Source: Suillus spraguei (Eukaryota; Basidiomycota; Agaricomycetes; Boletales; Suillaceae). From it: a stretch of 64,000 bases of DNA. Both the position numbers and the translations under genes were made by a program. The stretch covers positions 248,001 through 312,000 of the forward strand of contig JABCPU010000029.1 in the NCBI GenBank assembly GCA_016800925.1, written 5' to 3'. Every line of letters starts with the position of its first letter. Within the stretch, counting starts at the first letter, position 1. The notes under the pieces are model-generated. The model was given only the letters and a program-made list of their open reading frames with translations. It made no database searches and had not been told where the DNA came from. Of the stretch, positions 49,201 through 60,207 are shown piece after piece.

Positions 49201-51088
49201 TTCCGTATCCGTACCACTCTCAATCCCGTGAGGGACATCCGCTCTATGTGACGGGATGTTGGAGTGACTGCGCCAGAGTGATCTGATATTGAGCCACTAG
49301 GTGCATTGTCCATTCGTAATGTTCTCTCGCTCGAAGGACCTGAGGGGGACAGACACCTGTCAACCTGCTGAATGTGCATGCCATTGGCCGAGTTTCTCGT
49401 ATGGTTCTGTGAGTCAACACGAATAGAAACTTTCTCCAAATTTGGACTTATCCGACGTGATTGAGCCGTCGGACGGGGTATAATGTGGCACGGAGTGGGG
49501 TTGAAGGGGTCATGTGACAGAGAACGTTATACGAGTATCTGGTGTTGCTTCTATAGGACCAGGAAGCAGTGACGGAGGGGGAGAATGGTATATGGTTGAG
49601 CCCGAGGCGTTATCACGAAGTAGACTGATGTTGGATGCTCGGCGAGATGAGAGCGAATCGGAAAAGAATGGCTTGGAGGGAGATGGAGCAACGGGTGAGT
49701 CGCTGCGGCTTGCAGGTAACGTCTGCGACCGAATCATCTGCTCTGGCGGAGAAAGTCCGGCTGCAGTAGAAGGCCGAACAAATTTTTTATAATCTAGAGC
49801 AAGCCCTGGGTTAATGGACCGCCGCTTCTCACTGCGAGACGTGACGCCATTCGGCACGCCCAGGCTGAGCTGGTCCAAGGAATCCTTCTCCGCATGTCCC
49901 TTCTTTGAGAAGAGAACGTTCAGTGGCCGAACACCGTCGTCATAGCTCTTCTCCTGGAAAGTGCACTAGATGGATCCGCAATTGATGATGGATTTAACAA
50001 TGTCCCTTCAACTCCATCCTGAACCTGCAGACTCTCTAAAGGAGTTATAGGAATAGACTGAGACGAGACCTGTGGGCTCGACGGACCTAAATCATCAACT
50101 ATAATCACCTGGGTATGATCAGCGCCACCATTGTCGCTGTTGTCGGGGGTGCGATGGTTAGTGAGAATGATTGTGATTGTGCCTCACGTGATGATCGTGA
50201 AGAGGTGAGTCTATGCTGGATCGGCCGCGGGCTTGGTTGGGCACTACTCTGGGCTGAAGTTTGAGGAGATTCATCCTGAAGTGGCGATGATTTTCGCTTT
50301 CGTTCCAATACTGACAAGGCGTCCTCTCTGGATTGATTGAGACTCCTCATGGATGGAGTATCCCGAAAACTCGTTGCTGAAGGCTTAAACGCACAGATGA
50401 AGACGAAGGCGGTGAAATAGCTTGTGGTCGATCATAAATCTATGGAATGACGTCAAAAAATCGACCCAGAGCAGTCGGCTTTGCTTATATTTCTACCTAC
50501 CGCGTTCTCTGCCAAGAATTCTCGTGCCTCCCGTTCTCGTGTCGAAGAAGACGCAATGGCCTCAGCGGCCTTCTCCCGTTCGCGCTTCCTCTGTGCATGG
50601 CGGCGAATCTTGGCCATGCGTTCGTTATGACAAGTCATGCAATAGATGCCATGACTGGTCTTGGCGAATACTAGTTCGTCAATTCGGTTATGACAAACCT
50701 TGCAATTAAAGCAATGTGCGTGGTATGAATCGTCTCCGGTCATGATAGCTTCGTCGAGGATAGGTTGGTGGCAAACATTACAATTGTACGAACAATTGGC
50801 GCATATTGGGGAGCCATCTGAAAGTAGTAGCAAATTCGTATCAGCGGTGACCTGTTGATGGCACTTTGCGCATTTAAAGCAGTCGACGTGAAAAAAATGA
50901 CTGTCTAAATACGCGATAGGTGATCCGCAGCGCAAGTACAGTTAAAACGCGTGTGGATAATAGTAGTTGTTAGCTCACCCAAACGCGACAACCAAACCAC
51001 CGTTCTCGTTCACGGCATACTGCTTGCAACCCGGACAGAGTCTGTTCTCGAGGGACGGTATTGAATTCAGGGCGACCTGATGAGACAT
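46280..51088 (-). CDS. LIM-RhoGAP-C1 Rho GTPase-activating protein
   Basis: This Rho-type GAP (Rga1-like architecture) turns off Cdc42/Rho GTPases at sites of polarised growth. From the N-terminus, MSHQVALNSIPSLENRLC begins two LIM domains: CPGC...HFFHVDCFKCAKC...CANC, then CNVC...HAHCFNCKVC...CMTC. A basic helix and a very long Ser/Pro-rich middle follow. Next are coiled coils (47880-47430) and a C1 zinc domain (HSFNQTSVLRFTRCDHCGDK to HPRCVNQVAVAC). The RhoGAP domain follows with GIYRKTGGSG (catalytic Arg), then, in successive exons, SKPNA and KNILAAHGHSTNV, then LMRSSDPGSEFSDMA. It ends NAPSIFQSQISR. The ATG at 51088 directly precedes the first LIM. There are many short introns, some not resolved between 48000 and 50400. 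Confidence 0.85.
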
Positions 51089-52150
51089 GGAAGTTGGGTT
51101 CAACAATCGTGCAGTGTAAGTGAAAATGATTTGAATATGCTGTTCAGATGGCAAGATGGAGAAAGGACAGAAGGGTGCGAGCAGCGGGGGTATGGAGATT
51201 GAGCCAGCTCACGTAGGACGTGTGTTGTTGAACGAAGGACTGGTGGCTATTTGTCAAGTGCCCGAATGATGGTGGCCGTGAATTACGGGCTGGATGATGG
51301 GCACGATGACGAGGTATAAAGGCTAGGGTATTTGGTCGCGGTGAGTGCTGTAGTAGTAAACACCGTCCTAGATAGCCAATTCCAAGTAGTAGAATAAATG
51401 TTTTTCATGTAAAACAAGATAAACAATTGATGTAGAGAATATATTTTATCTCACGCTTTTCTCAGCCTCGACGGAGGTCCGTTGCCAATATATTAATTAC
51501 GCTCTTCTTAGATTCAGAATGGACTGAGAATTACTTTGAGATTAACTGAAGTTTCACTCATTCCTTGTAATGACCTGTGGAGTAACTGTGCACACTAGGC
51601 TAGGCTACTAATGCTAATGGAGTAGGATCCTACCGTAGGTGCATAGCCTAATTAATCATGCATATCCAGCTGCATATATATACAGGAGTTTCAAAAGAAC
51701 CAATTCATTGAAGGTTCGTTGGTTGGATACCAGAATTCCGACACCCGGTTCTACGTCAACCCAGTTAAATGAAGCCAAACGGTGACACAAATGCGGCGGC
51801 ACCGGATCTCTGAGAGGCAGCCGCACTACATCCTCAGCCCGTCGAGTTTCAAGTGTGCGTTGTCTTGACACGCTCACTAAAATTATGAGCGGCGAAGGTT
51901 GAGCGACTAGCCACATGCCTTTTCGGTCGTTGTGTTCACAGGATCTTGGTCCGTGCGCAACGAATTTCGTATATAATGGGCTCACTTGGTATGTATTTTG
52001 CCTATCTCTTGTGCTCGGGCATGTACTGTCGCCAGTGAGGTCTTTACCGAGGCACAGTCTTTTGCTGATTGCAAATTACACATCCGAACCCGTCTGTTAG
52101 CTTCGGCTTCCAGCAATTTTTGGAACACACTAGGCTTTGAGCTTGAATAA
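51089..52150. other. RhoGAP promoter side and flank of the transposon
   Basis: A 109-codon minus-strand frame (51656-51985) has no recognisable domain. The rest is AT-rich intergenic DNA. The final three bases, TAA, are the left copy of the target duplication of the Harbinger element. Confidence 0.5.
52148..52150 (+). other. Left target-site duplication (TAA)
   Basis: TAA stands immediately before the left terminal repeat and matches TAA at 56067-56069. A 3-bp TWA duplication is the hallmark of PIF/Harbinger insertion. Confidence 0.7.
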
Positions 52151-52181
52151 CGGTTCTCAAAGTCAAACCTAGAAAGAAATT
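52151..52181 (+). repeat. Left terminal inverted repeat
   Basis: Its outer 12-bp core GGTTCTCAAAGT (52152-52163) is perfectly inverted at the right end. The homology is looser to about 30 bp. Confidence 0.8.
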
Positions 52182-52328
52182 CTCAGCCAAAATTTGCGAA
52201 TTCGGATGCTGCCGGTACGGCAGCTTTCGAACTCCGGTATGCCCTGCCTGCTCGTCGTTGTCATTGGCGTCGATGGTGGTCAAGCTCCAATCTGATCCTT
52301 AATCGCTGTGTTAAGAACACCCTGTATC

Positions 52329-53945
52329 ATGTCACGCACAAGTCAAAGAGGTCGAGGTGGTGGAGTCCGAGGCAACACATCCACTAGTGTGGACACTGGG
52401 AAGAAATGTACTATTCATTGGGAGGGGGTCCATGGTGCTCGTACTGAACGCTTACTTGCCTGGTGCAAGGAAAATGAAGATGCCCGCATCAAGCTTTTCT
52501 CTGATTCAGCAAAGGATGCCAAGGAGCAAGGTCGGAAGAAGAAGCAGAGCGGTAGTTCAAGAGATGTCGTCTATTTGCAGGTTGCACAAGCTGTATTTTC
52601 GAATGATGAAGATCCAGAGGTTCAACGACTCTTCAAGGAGGACCCTAAGGCATTTATCAAACCTGTCTCAACTCGTTTTGGCACGTAAGTATTCAGTTCT
52701 TGCATCATCTGTCTACTAGAATCACTGATAAGATGTTTCAGACTCCGGAAAAAATACAATGAGTTTAATAAGGACCTCAAGCAGTCAGGAGCAGGAAAGA
52801 CATATGCAGAGCTTCAAGAGGATCCAAAGATGAAGTCGTTGATCGGTAAGTCTCTGCTGCGTTGATTTGCGCATGTCTTAATCATGTCTCCATCAGATAC
52901 AAGGCTTGAGAAATTTCCCTGGTGGCCTGAGCTTCATGGCTGGTGGCGGACCAATCCAGCCTTCAATCATGCCTTCTCTACTGCAGATGCAGGGCAAGAC
53001 TTTGCCTCTGCTGCATTGGAACATTTTAATATTTCAAAACCACCGGCTACAGGTGACGATGACGCTCATGCAGACGATGATCCTGAGGATGGAGAAATAG
53101 TTGAGATTAATAGTCACACTATGGACAATGGTGTGACGGATGATATGATTGTTGACCAGCCCCCCTGCATAGCATCACTCCAGCCATCACCACTATTACC
53201 TTCGGACCATAGTCCTAGCAACACGCCGGATTCATTCTCACTGGTCCCATTGCCACAGTGGTACCAACGACCCCAGCTCCCTCCCATCTCAACCTCTGAC
53301 GCACTTGGCCCAGGCATGATATCATTAAACTCTCCTGAACACTCGCCGGTAGCCAAAAAAAACCCAGTCGACAATTCACTGTCTTTTTTTTCCGATTACA
53401 AGGAGTCTTCACCCAGTCGTCAGTCTACGCCCATTGACTCAGAGGACTCAGATATTGGTGCCAGCCGAGCACTACAGTCTCTTCGTGTCAGTTCACTCAA
53501 GGGAAGTCGTGAAAGTTCACCTTCTCTTGCTACAAAACAGTCTCGTCCATCTCCTTCAAGTGCATCTCAGTGTCCCCCCTCATCATCACGCAAACGCCCT
53601 GGCAGCAGTACTCTTGACCAGACCACAGAAAGGATGTCCCAAACGGCAGAATCTCTGATGCTGCACCTTGATAGCAAACGTGAGGTTCGTGCCAAGCATG
53701 AACGCTATAAACGCATGAAGCTCGAGAGCGAAATATGGGCTCGTGATCTCAAGGCCCGCAGTGCTCGTGATGAGCGGGAGCATGCAATGCGTCTTGCTGA
53801 ACAAGATCATCACCACCAACAGGAGAGGATGACTCGGCAAATGGAGATTGCAAGAATTGAACTCGAGCTGTCTCATGCACGTCGAGAAGAGGAGGAGGCT
53901 CGGATTCGTCGTATTGCTATGGAGCGTGGTTTTGATCAAAGCTGA
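52329..53945 (+). CDS. Harbinger Myb/SANT-like DNA-binding protein
   Basis: In PIF/Harbinger elements this second protein binds the terminal repeats and brings the transposase to DNA. Three exons (52329-52684, 52742-52845, 52897-53945) join to 502 codons with both junctions in frame. The N-terminal half holds a trihelix-like region (KCTIHWEGVHGARTERLLAW, then LRKKYNEFNKDLKQSGAGKT). FPWWPELHGWWRTNPAFNHA follows, an invariant-looking block in fungal members. The middle is Ser/Pro-rich. The C-terminus is a charged coiled coil (ARDEREHAMRLAEQDHHHQQ to RRIAMERGFDQS). No disabling change is seen. Confidence 0.75.
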
Positions 53946-54031
53946 AGTAGGTTTGTACCGTGTCATCTTGCAACTGTTCATTTAGAAATATGAGTGGTAC
54001 TTTCTCGAGAAAATCTCAAGCATGATTGCTA

Positions 54032-54250
54032 CAGGTTTGCGCAAATTTCCCTCATTGGGTACTAAAGAAGATGAAGAGCTTCTAATTGACGACCATAAAT
54101 ACTACAGGTTTGCGCAAATTTCCCTTGTTGGGTACTAAAGAAGAGGAAGAGCTTCTAATTGATGACCATAAATACTACAGGTTTGCGCAAATTTCCCTCG
54201 TTGGGTACTAAAGAAGAGGAAGAGCTTCTAATTGACAATCCTAAATGCTA
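54032..54250 (+). repeat. Three tandem copies of a 73-bp unit
   Basis: Units start at 54032, 54105 and 54178, each opening CAGGTTTGCGCAAATTTCCC. A fourth partial unit begins at 54251. They differ at only a few positions. The array lies between the stop codons of the two convergent transposon genes, so it may form part of one or both 3' UTRs. Because 73 is not a multiple of 3, successive units shift frame. Confidence 0.95.
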
Positions 54251-54273
54251 CAGGTTTGCGCCATATATACTTG

Positions 54274-55909
54274 CTAATTCCTTTGCGCCAACGAGGAAAG
54301 CAACCATGTCTTTAACGTGTTGCGAAAATCCTGCCCCACACTTCCAATGTAAGTTTGATCACCTACTGCACCACCGCCCTCTCGCTGATCATCCTCTCCT
54401 GCATCAGCGTCAGCACCAGTTTGCCTTGACCTCCGAGGTTCTTCATAGAAGCGGACATTTGAGTTCTCATGGTTTGATTTTTCCTCAATTTCGACGATTA
54501 AATTGTGCAGAATGAAGCATGAACGGATCCACATGTTTGCGTAGTCGAGGTCCTTCTGGCTTTGGATTGGGATGCGAAGCTCCCGCAGGGATTGAAACCG
54601 GCCTTTGATAGAGCCGAAAAAATGTTCTGAACGAACACGAACCTAGACATTGGGTGAGGACTACTAATATATATTGCCATTGATACTCACCGTCGACAGG
54701 TTAGTATTGAATATCTTTTGGTCTGGCATCAAGCTCCCTCCTGGTGGCCGTTTGTATGGTGGCACACACCAGGTTCGTGCAGCATATGCTGAGTCGGCCC
54801 ACAACCACTCTCCTGCACCAAAAAATGACTCAGGGTTCCGGGAAACCCTCGTTCGTGCAAATACGTTTGAGTCATGAAGACTTCCAGGTACGCCGATGAC
54901 ATAGTCCACAATACGAAGGTTATGAGGGAATATAACGACCTTTTAAATTGTAAGTTACTGTGCTGCACACCGAACTGATACTTACCTGTGCTGTCAAAGA
55001 GTAGTCCGAATTTTTGTCAAAGAAACCCTCCCCATGCCAACCAGGTTTTTCATGTAAGGGGGATGGAGTCCCATCTACACAAAGAAAACCTCCACGCCAC
55101 TCATGACATGTTTTTCTTTCTACATAGGCTTTTGCTCGCTCTCGTTCAACTTGGTCCTCGTGGTCAAGCGGATCAAAATGAATGGCTCGGTCATGAAGCT
55201 GCAACAGCGCAATCATCACGCGTTTGTAGCAGTTATAGACGGTCCCTACGGACACTCTGGCCCAGTCAGAAATGTCTTCAGTAGTTGCTGCATTGCCATA
55301 ATGGCCGACACCATTGAGAAAGACAGCGAGCTGAACTGCGACGGGAAGTTGGGGATTGTTTGAGTTGTTATGGAAGATAGGGTGCCCTTGGATTAACTTC
55401 GTAAGTTCGGCAAATATGTCTGCATCAACGCGAAGCTTGCGTTGAAATTTGTCAGTTGAGAACAGAGCCCACTCCTCCAGCAAGTGTAGCTGAGGAGCGC
55501 GACTCAGACGTGGACGGACAGTAAGGACCCGACATTTCTCCACCTCATCATGCAATGCACCGATTGCGTCAACGAACTGTGTAAAAACTCGTTCACACAT
55601 GTCTGGGATATCGTGTGATAGGACGCTCGAGTATGCTGTTGAGAGTGATACAAGGGAATTGATTGACGAGGCAGATGTGACCGATGAGGTAGGGGATTCA
55701 GGCCATGCTGGTGATGCTGTCCGTATGCTGATATCAGACCCACTATGACCACTGGCAGTGTCGCTGATCTCTGATGAGTCCTCCTCCTCATCTACTAGTA
55801 GTTCATCTACCATAAACTCAACTAACTCCATGTATCGCGCGATAGTAAGGTCATGACTAGTTTGTTTGAGGCTGCGAAGGAGCCTTGAACGATCGGATTC
55901 CCGAGGCAT
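54274..55909 (-). CDS. PIF/Harbinger DDE transposase (HARBI1-like)
   Basis: Three exons (55909-54986, 54939-54691, 54642-54274) give 513 codons with clean GT-AG introns. The N-terminal region is acidic and Ser-rich (VDELLVDEEEDSSEISD). A helical domain follows, with VAVQLAVFLNGVGHYGNAAT and VSVGTVYNCYKRVMIALLQL, a helix-turn-helix. The DDE domain has the first Asp in GGFLCVDGTPSPLH, with YVIGVPGSLHDSNVFART next. The second Asp is in WLWADSAYAARTW and the Glu in VRSEHFFGSIKGRF. It matches the DDE_Tnp_4/HARBI1 family. All three catalytic residues are present, and no stop or frameshift was found. Confidence 0.85.
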
Positions 55910-56036
55910 AATGATATTGAAAGATGGTGTCGCAGACTGCAGTAGATGATGACGGTCTGAGTATAAGGTTAGGGTTAATGTGTCAGCGTCGGAGCCTCAA
56001 TTAACCGGCAAATTCCAAAATGCTCAACGTTTGAAA

Positions 56037-56066
56037 TTTCTATACGAAGTTAACTTTGAGAACCAC
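56037..56066 (-). repeat. Right terminal inverted repeat
   Basis: The inverse of GGTTCTCAAAGT (ACTTTGAGAACC, 56053-56064) is followed by AC and then the TAA duplication. It matches the left end. Confidence 0.8.
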
Positions 56067-56069
56067 TAA
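56067..56069 (+). other. Right target-site duplication (TAA)
   Basis: TAA directly after the right terminal repeat copies the three bases at 52148-52150. Confidence 0.7.
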
Positions 56070-57456
56070 TATAACATACCGTAGCGTAATATTATATTAT
56101 TTTTTAAATTGAATTCGTGTTCAAATCAGTACAGAATTCACATCAATAATTGATTAATCAATCAATGAGCATGGGTGGTCTAGGCTCAGTTCAAGAATAG
56201 TCTTGTCATCGGAAACACCTGGTTCTCACCACTTTGGGGTTAGTGAATCAACCCCAAGTGTGCTCGTGGGTTAGGTGGGCCATAGTTACCATGTTGACAG
56301 TAGGCACGCACTGCATCCCACATCAACTGATCATCACATATATCAGTCGGCTTTTCTTACAAGCACGGCTATGAGCCGCGGCGCTGAGAAAGCTGGCTGA
56401 AGGAGAAGCTCTGTGTAGTCAGCATTCATGATCCGAATGCTTAAAAAGTTAACACTAACCGTTCTGAAGATGTGGCAGCATTTCCCTTGCTGAACTAGTG
56501 ATAGTGGGGCCGGGGTAGCTGAATGCGAGAGGGGGACCACAGAGTGTACGGGGTAGTGTACAGTGAACAAATTCTCTGTGGGCAAGCAATGACTATGGCG
56601 TTAGACCACCTTCCAAGAGTCGTACACGACATCATGTACTCGCGCTGACCTGCGCGTTGCAGGTGAGCATATGTTCCGACTCCTGAGCACAGTTCGAAGT
56701 TCTCGTATGGTTGACCATCATGCATGACCGACACGTTGACAGGAGTGCTAACGGGTTCCTACTAAAACTAGAAACGACGATCCAGGGTAGGTGAGTGGGC
56801 GACTCATCTTCAAACTTCCAATCGCAGATGCTGGCTCTTCGATCTCGAAAGCAGACATGCATACCAAGCTTCTTGGCGCACCGCGATAACTCCATATAGA
56901 ATTTGGAGCTTGATTGTCACTTGTCAGTCGACTGTCAGTAATGTTATGGCTATTAGTTCACGAGTCTTCAGTACGACGTAGTATAACTTGCTCACGAAAA
57001 AAATGGTAGATAGGTTTACGCAAATCATTGGGATGTGTGCATCGAGGTAGACTTGAATGCTCCGTGGGTTTCATTTTGATCAAGCTGCACATGGCTGATA
57101 CACTTACTTGGCCAGCTGTGCATTCGCAAGACGGGTGGAGTGGATAAAGACCAATTTCCATTTTGAGAACTAAGGAAAACGGGTATCGTGAAATGACAAC
57201 ACCGACGGAAGCAGTTTGGTCTGCTTCTGCTCTTGTTTCCCTAGGTTTCTCTCTTTACATTCTCCATCAAGGCACTCAGCAAGGATCGGCGCTCACATTT
57301 TTCTTGCTGCTATCAACAACGTTGTTTTGCAGCAAGCTGCAAGGTTTTAGCCCGCCGCCACCTCGACGTGTTTTCCCTGTGCTACCCACGTTCTGAGTTA
57401 TTCCCTGAAGCCTTTCAAGGATAAACTGAAACCGTGTTGCTGACTACATCGCCGTA
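56070..57456. other. Intergenic with unrecognised minus-strand frames
   Basis: Minus-strand frames between 57161 and 56343 include a possible short spliced ORF beginning MEIGLYPLHPSCEC (57161) and a segment with DGQPYENFELCSGVGTYAHL (about 56700). I recognise no family and cannot settle an exon structure. The plus-strand frame 57163-57396, with a hydrophobic stretch, lies in the leader of the next gene and is probably not coding. Confidence 0.35.
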
Positions 57457-59803
57457 ATGCCTCTTCCAAGCGGCACGCCTCTGTCTCTCCAAGGGCATTC
57501 TCGCCCTGGAGACACTGTTCAGACCAAGCCTAAGCACGCTATGATCGTCCGTATGTCAGCTGAGACACTAGAAGCTCTGGAAGACTTGTCTAGTAACCCT
57601 GTGATGAATTTCGAGTTTGGCGATAGTCCAGTCAGTTCAAGTACTTGCCACTCGGCCATATCTAACATTCAATCTCAGGGCATTTATATCGGGGAGACAT
57701 TCTTTCCAATGCGACCTCTGAAAGAGAGTTCTCCGCACGAAATCTATCTCAGAACGTCCTCTGCAGCCAAGCCAAATGCTCCATTGAAGCTCTATGCCAA
57801 CGTCATGGGAAAATTCATCGTTGACCGACAACTTGACGAGAAGGTTACCGATAAAGTACGGCAGCAAACCATCGAGGCGAAGAAGCAACATTCCGAGCGT
57901 CAGACCATCATGCTCGATGCCCCGCTCATATCTGCGTCAAGTACGAAGAATTTGAAGCGGAAAACGCCAGGTTCAGGGACGGTGGTAAAGAAGATTGCAC
58001 AACGCGATACTCTTCGTACTCCTGCTGCATCTACCCCTGTTACACGCAAAATCTCGCCGATACCACAGACCGCTTCGTCAAAGGCGAATGCAGATATTCG
58101 CAGGCGTCTTATCCACTTCCTTGCGGTTGAGAATCGTGAAACAGACTTGACAGTAGCCAGGGTTTGCGGGAATAGCTGTGATGCCACTGCAAGGGCTAAT
58201 TTACTTAGTATCTTAGAGGAGGTGGGTATGCGTCACTCTACTTTGACTTTTTCACTCAATGGTGAATGTACAGGTCGCCGAGCAAGTCCAAGCACGGAGA
58301 GGCGACAAGTCTCCTCGAAAATGGAGTCTCAAAAACCGTACATGGCTCGAAGTGCGTCCATACGAATGGGAGACATACAAACCGTCAGAGCGGACCAACA
58401 TTGCTCGACAAGGCAGAGTCGTGCTCAGTTCCCTCAGGATACCTGAGTCTGACTCTGTGTGGGATCATTTTCGCTTTCGAAACGTCGCACCTCCTACTGG
58501 AGCTGCTCCTCATCCAACCCACGGAGGTAAGACCATCACAGGCCCACCTGCGGGTCTCCTTAAGCCGAAGCCCGAGCCCAAACGACCTGCTATATCCAAA
58601 GATCTGAAACAGAAAGCGAAGGCAGATTCTTCTCGAACAAAGGGAGATATACAGATGAAAGACGAGAGTACGCGGCCCAGGGGCGACATACAGATGAAGG
58701 ACGAGTCCGTTAAACTCCCTAGGGTGGCCGCAATTAAGTATGAGGAAGCCAGTCCATCGCCCAGTAGCAGCACCAGCACCAGCTCGAAGGTGGCGTCCAG
58801 ACGATTACCGGGCTCTGGATACGTTGCCAAAAAGTCTCCTCCCGCCGTTGAGATGGCATCTCGTGAAGCTGCAGGTCCAGTCGATGTTCGTCCTCAACGA
58901 CCCCTACCCCGCTTACCTTCCAAACCTGTACCGGCGCCCCTTCCGCCACTCCCAAGTCAGGAGAAGACGCCTGCCACTTCGATGCCAATGAAGATGACGA
59001 AGAAGATGCTTCCACCTGAAGATTCCGATAGAGAGCGCGAAAGACATAGAGATAAAGATAGACCACCGAAGGATAGAGTTCTTGCTGGTGTGAAGCGGAA
59101 GAACGCCACCCATGATGCAGGGGATGCGCAAGACGAGGAGGGGCTCAAGGCAAACTCGTTCAAGAAGCGCAAAACGGAAGAGAGTCCACCTGCTGCACCT
59201 TCGTCTTCATTAAAAGGTCGAGACTTGTCTCTTCCAAAGAAGCCGGTCGAAGCCGGATCTCCTATACCACCTCCGCCGAAGAAGATCAAAAAAGAGCCTT
59301 CTCCGCTTCCACCGCCTCTTCCACCGCCTCGTACCACCTTACCGACGCAACCACCGCCCCCAAACTCGCCTTCCAAAATAGAACAACGACCGAAATCCAA
59401 CGGAGCATCAAAAGCCAGACGAAAGTCACCAATATATACCTCATCGGATGAAGGAGAAATACCAGAGCCGCCACGGAAGTCAGTCCAGGATCCTTCCACG
59501 AACACTGATCGCTCCAAAGGCAAGGAGGGACGTGCCCGCCCCCGATCTTCTTATCCACTACCCCCTGATCGTAACGGGCTACGTTCGCGGTACCAGTCCA
59601 AGTACGGACATTACCTGGGCACATATTCCCAAATTGTCGCACAGAAACGGAAGATCGAGGCCATCCTGAACGGAGAATCGGAAGCGGAAGGAGAAATCAT
59701 GGATCCGGAGGAGCTGAAGAGACTCACTGCTGAGCACAAGAACCAGAAAGAGGAGTTAGAGTCCATCCAGGAGAAGTGGATGAACGGATCTGTATCGGAA
59801 TAA
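57457..59803 (+). CDS. ELL: RNA polymerase II elongation factor ELL
   Basis: ELL-family factors suppress pausing by RNA polymerase II, in metazoans as part of the super elongation complex. The ELL N-terminal domain is seen at the start: MPLPSGTPLSLQGHSRPGDT, then MNFEFGDSP, an intron, then IYIGETFFPMRPL and YANVMGKFIVDRQLDEKVTD. A winged-helix-like part follows with RRRLIHFLAVENRETDLTVA and LLSILEEV, an intron, then SLKNRTWLEVRPYEWETYKP. The rest is a long Pro/Lys/Ser-rich region with PPPPKKIKKEPSP and an acidic-basic SSDEGEIPEPP. The last 60 residues form a Glu/Lys-rich coiled coil (LTAEHKNQKEELESIQEKWM) at the place of the occludin-like domain, which looks reduced. The gene appears complete. 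Confidence 0.85.
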
Positions 59804-60207
59804 AATGGATCACATCGCGATTGTAAACTTCTTCAGGGCTTAAGGCGGACATGACCTACTCATCAATACCTTCAGTATCTACGCCAAATTTCTTGTTGTA
59901 CATCGCTTTCACATATTTTTCGTTCATTGTTTTAATGTTTGACTATACTGTCGCAGAATTGCAGCTATGGAAACTATGCATGTATACGCTGATACATAAA
60001 CTAATTATGACTGTTGTTTAATTTTCGACTTGAAAAAGTAGTGTCCAATACTATCTACATCGGCATTTGATCAGCTAGGAAATATGCATTAAAGAATCGG
60101 TCACTGACTCTTCGCCGCGATGAAGAGAAAAAGTTCCAAATAGACCATGTAACAGACGCGAAACCTGAACTGAGAACTACTTAACTACAGCCTATAGTGA
60201 ACAATCA
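59804..60207. other. 3' flank of ELL, nothing recognised
   Basis: AT-rich intergenic sequence without recognisable coding or RNA features. Confidence 0.5.

Larger units (their letters stand above)
52151..56066. mobile_element. Complete PIF/Harbinger DNA transposon, 3.9 kb
   Basis: Two convergent genes, a Myb/SANT-like protein (plus) and a DDE transposase (minus), lie between imperfect terminal inverted repeats. The left end is CGGTTCTCAAAGTCAAACC (52151 on). The right end read on the minus strand is GTGGTTCTCAAAGTTAAC (56066 down). The shared core is GGTTCTCAAAGT, with matches again at AGAAATT 23 bp in. TAA flanks both ends. Both genes appear intact by reading frame, so the element could be autonomous and young. 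Confidence 0.88.

Noticed and set aside
57163..57396. Small membrane protein upstream of ELL
   Set aside because: The hydrophobic frame lies in the presumed promoter and leader of ELL; no domain and no sign of independent gene structure.
59286..59642. Antisense ORFs within ELL (58510-59642, minus)
   Set aside because: Gly/Phe/Val-rich frames arise opposite the Pro/Lys/Ser-rich ELL coding sequence; no homology.
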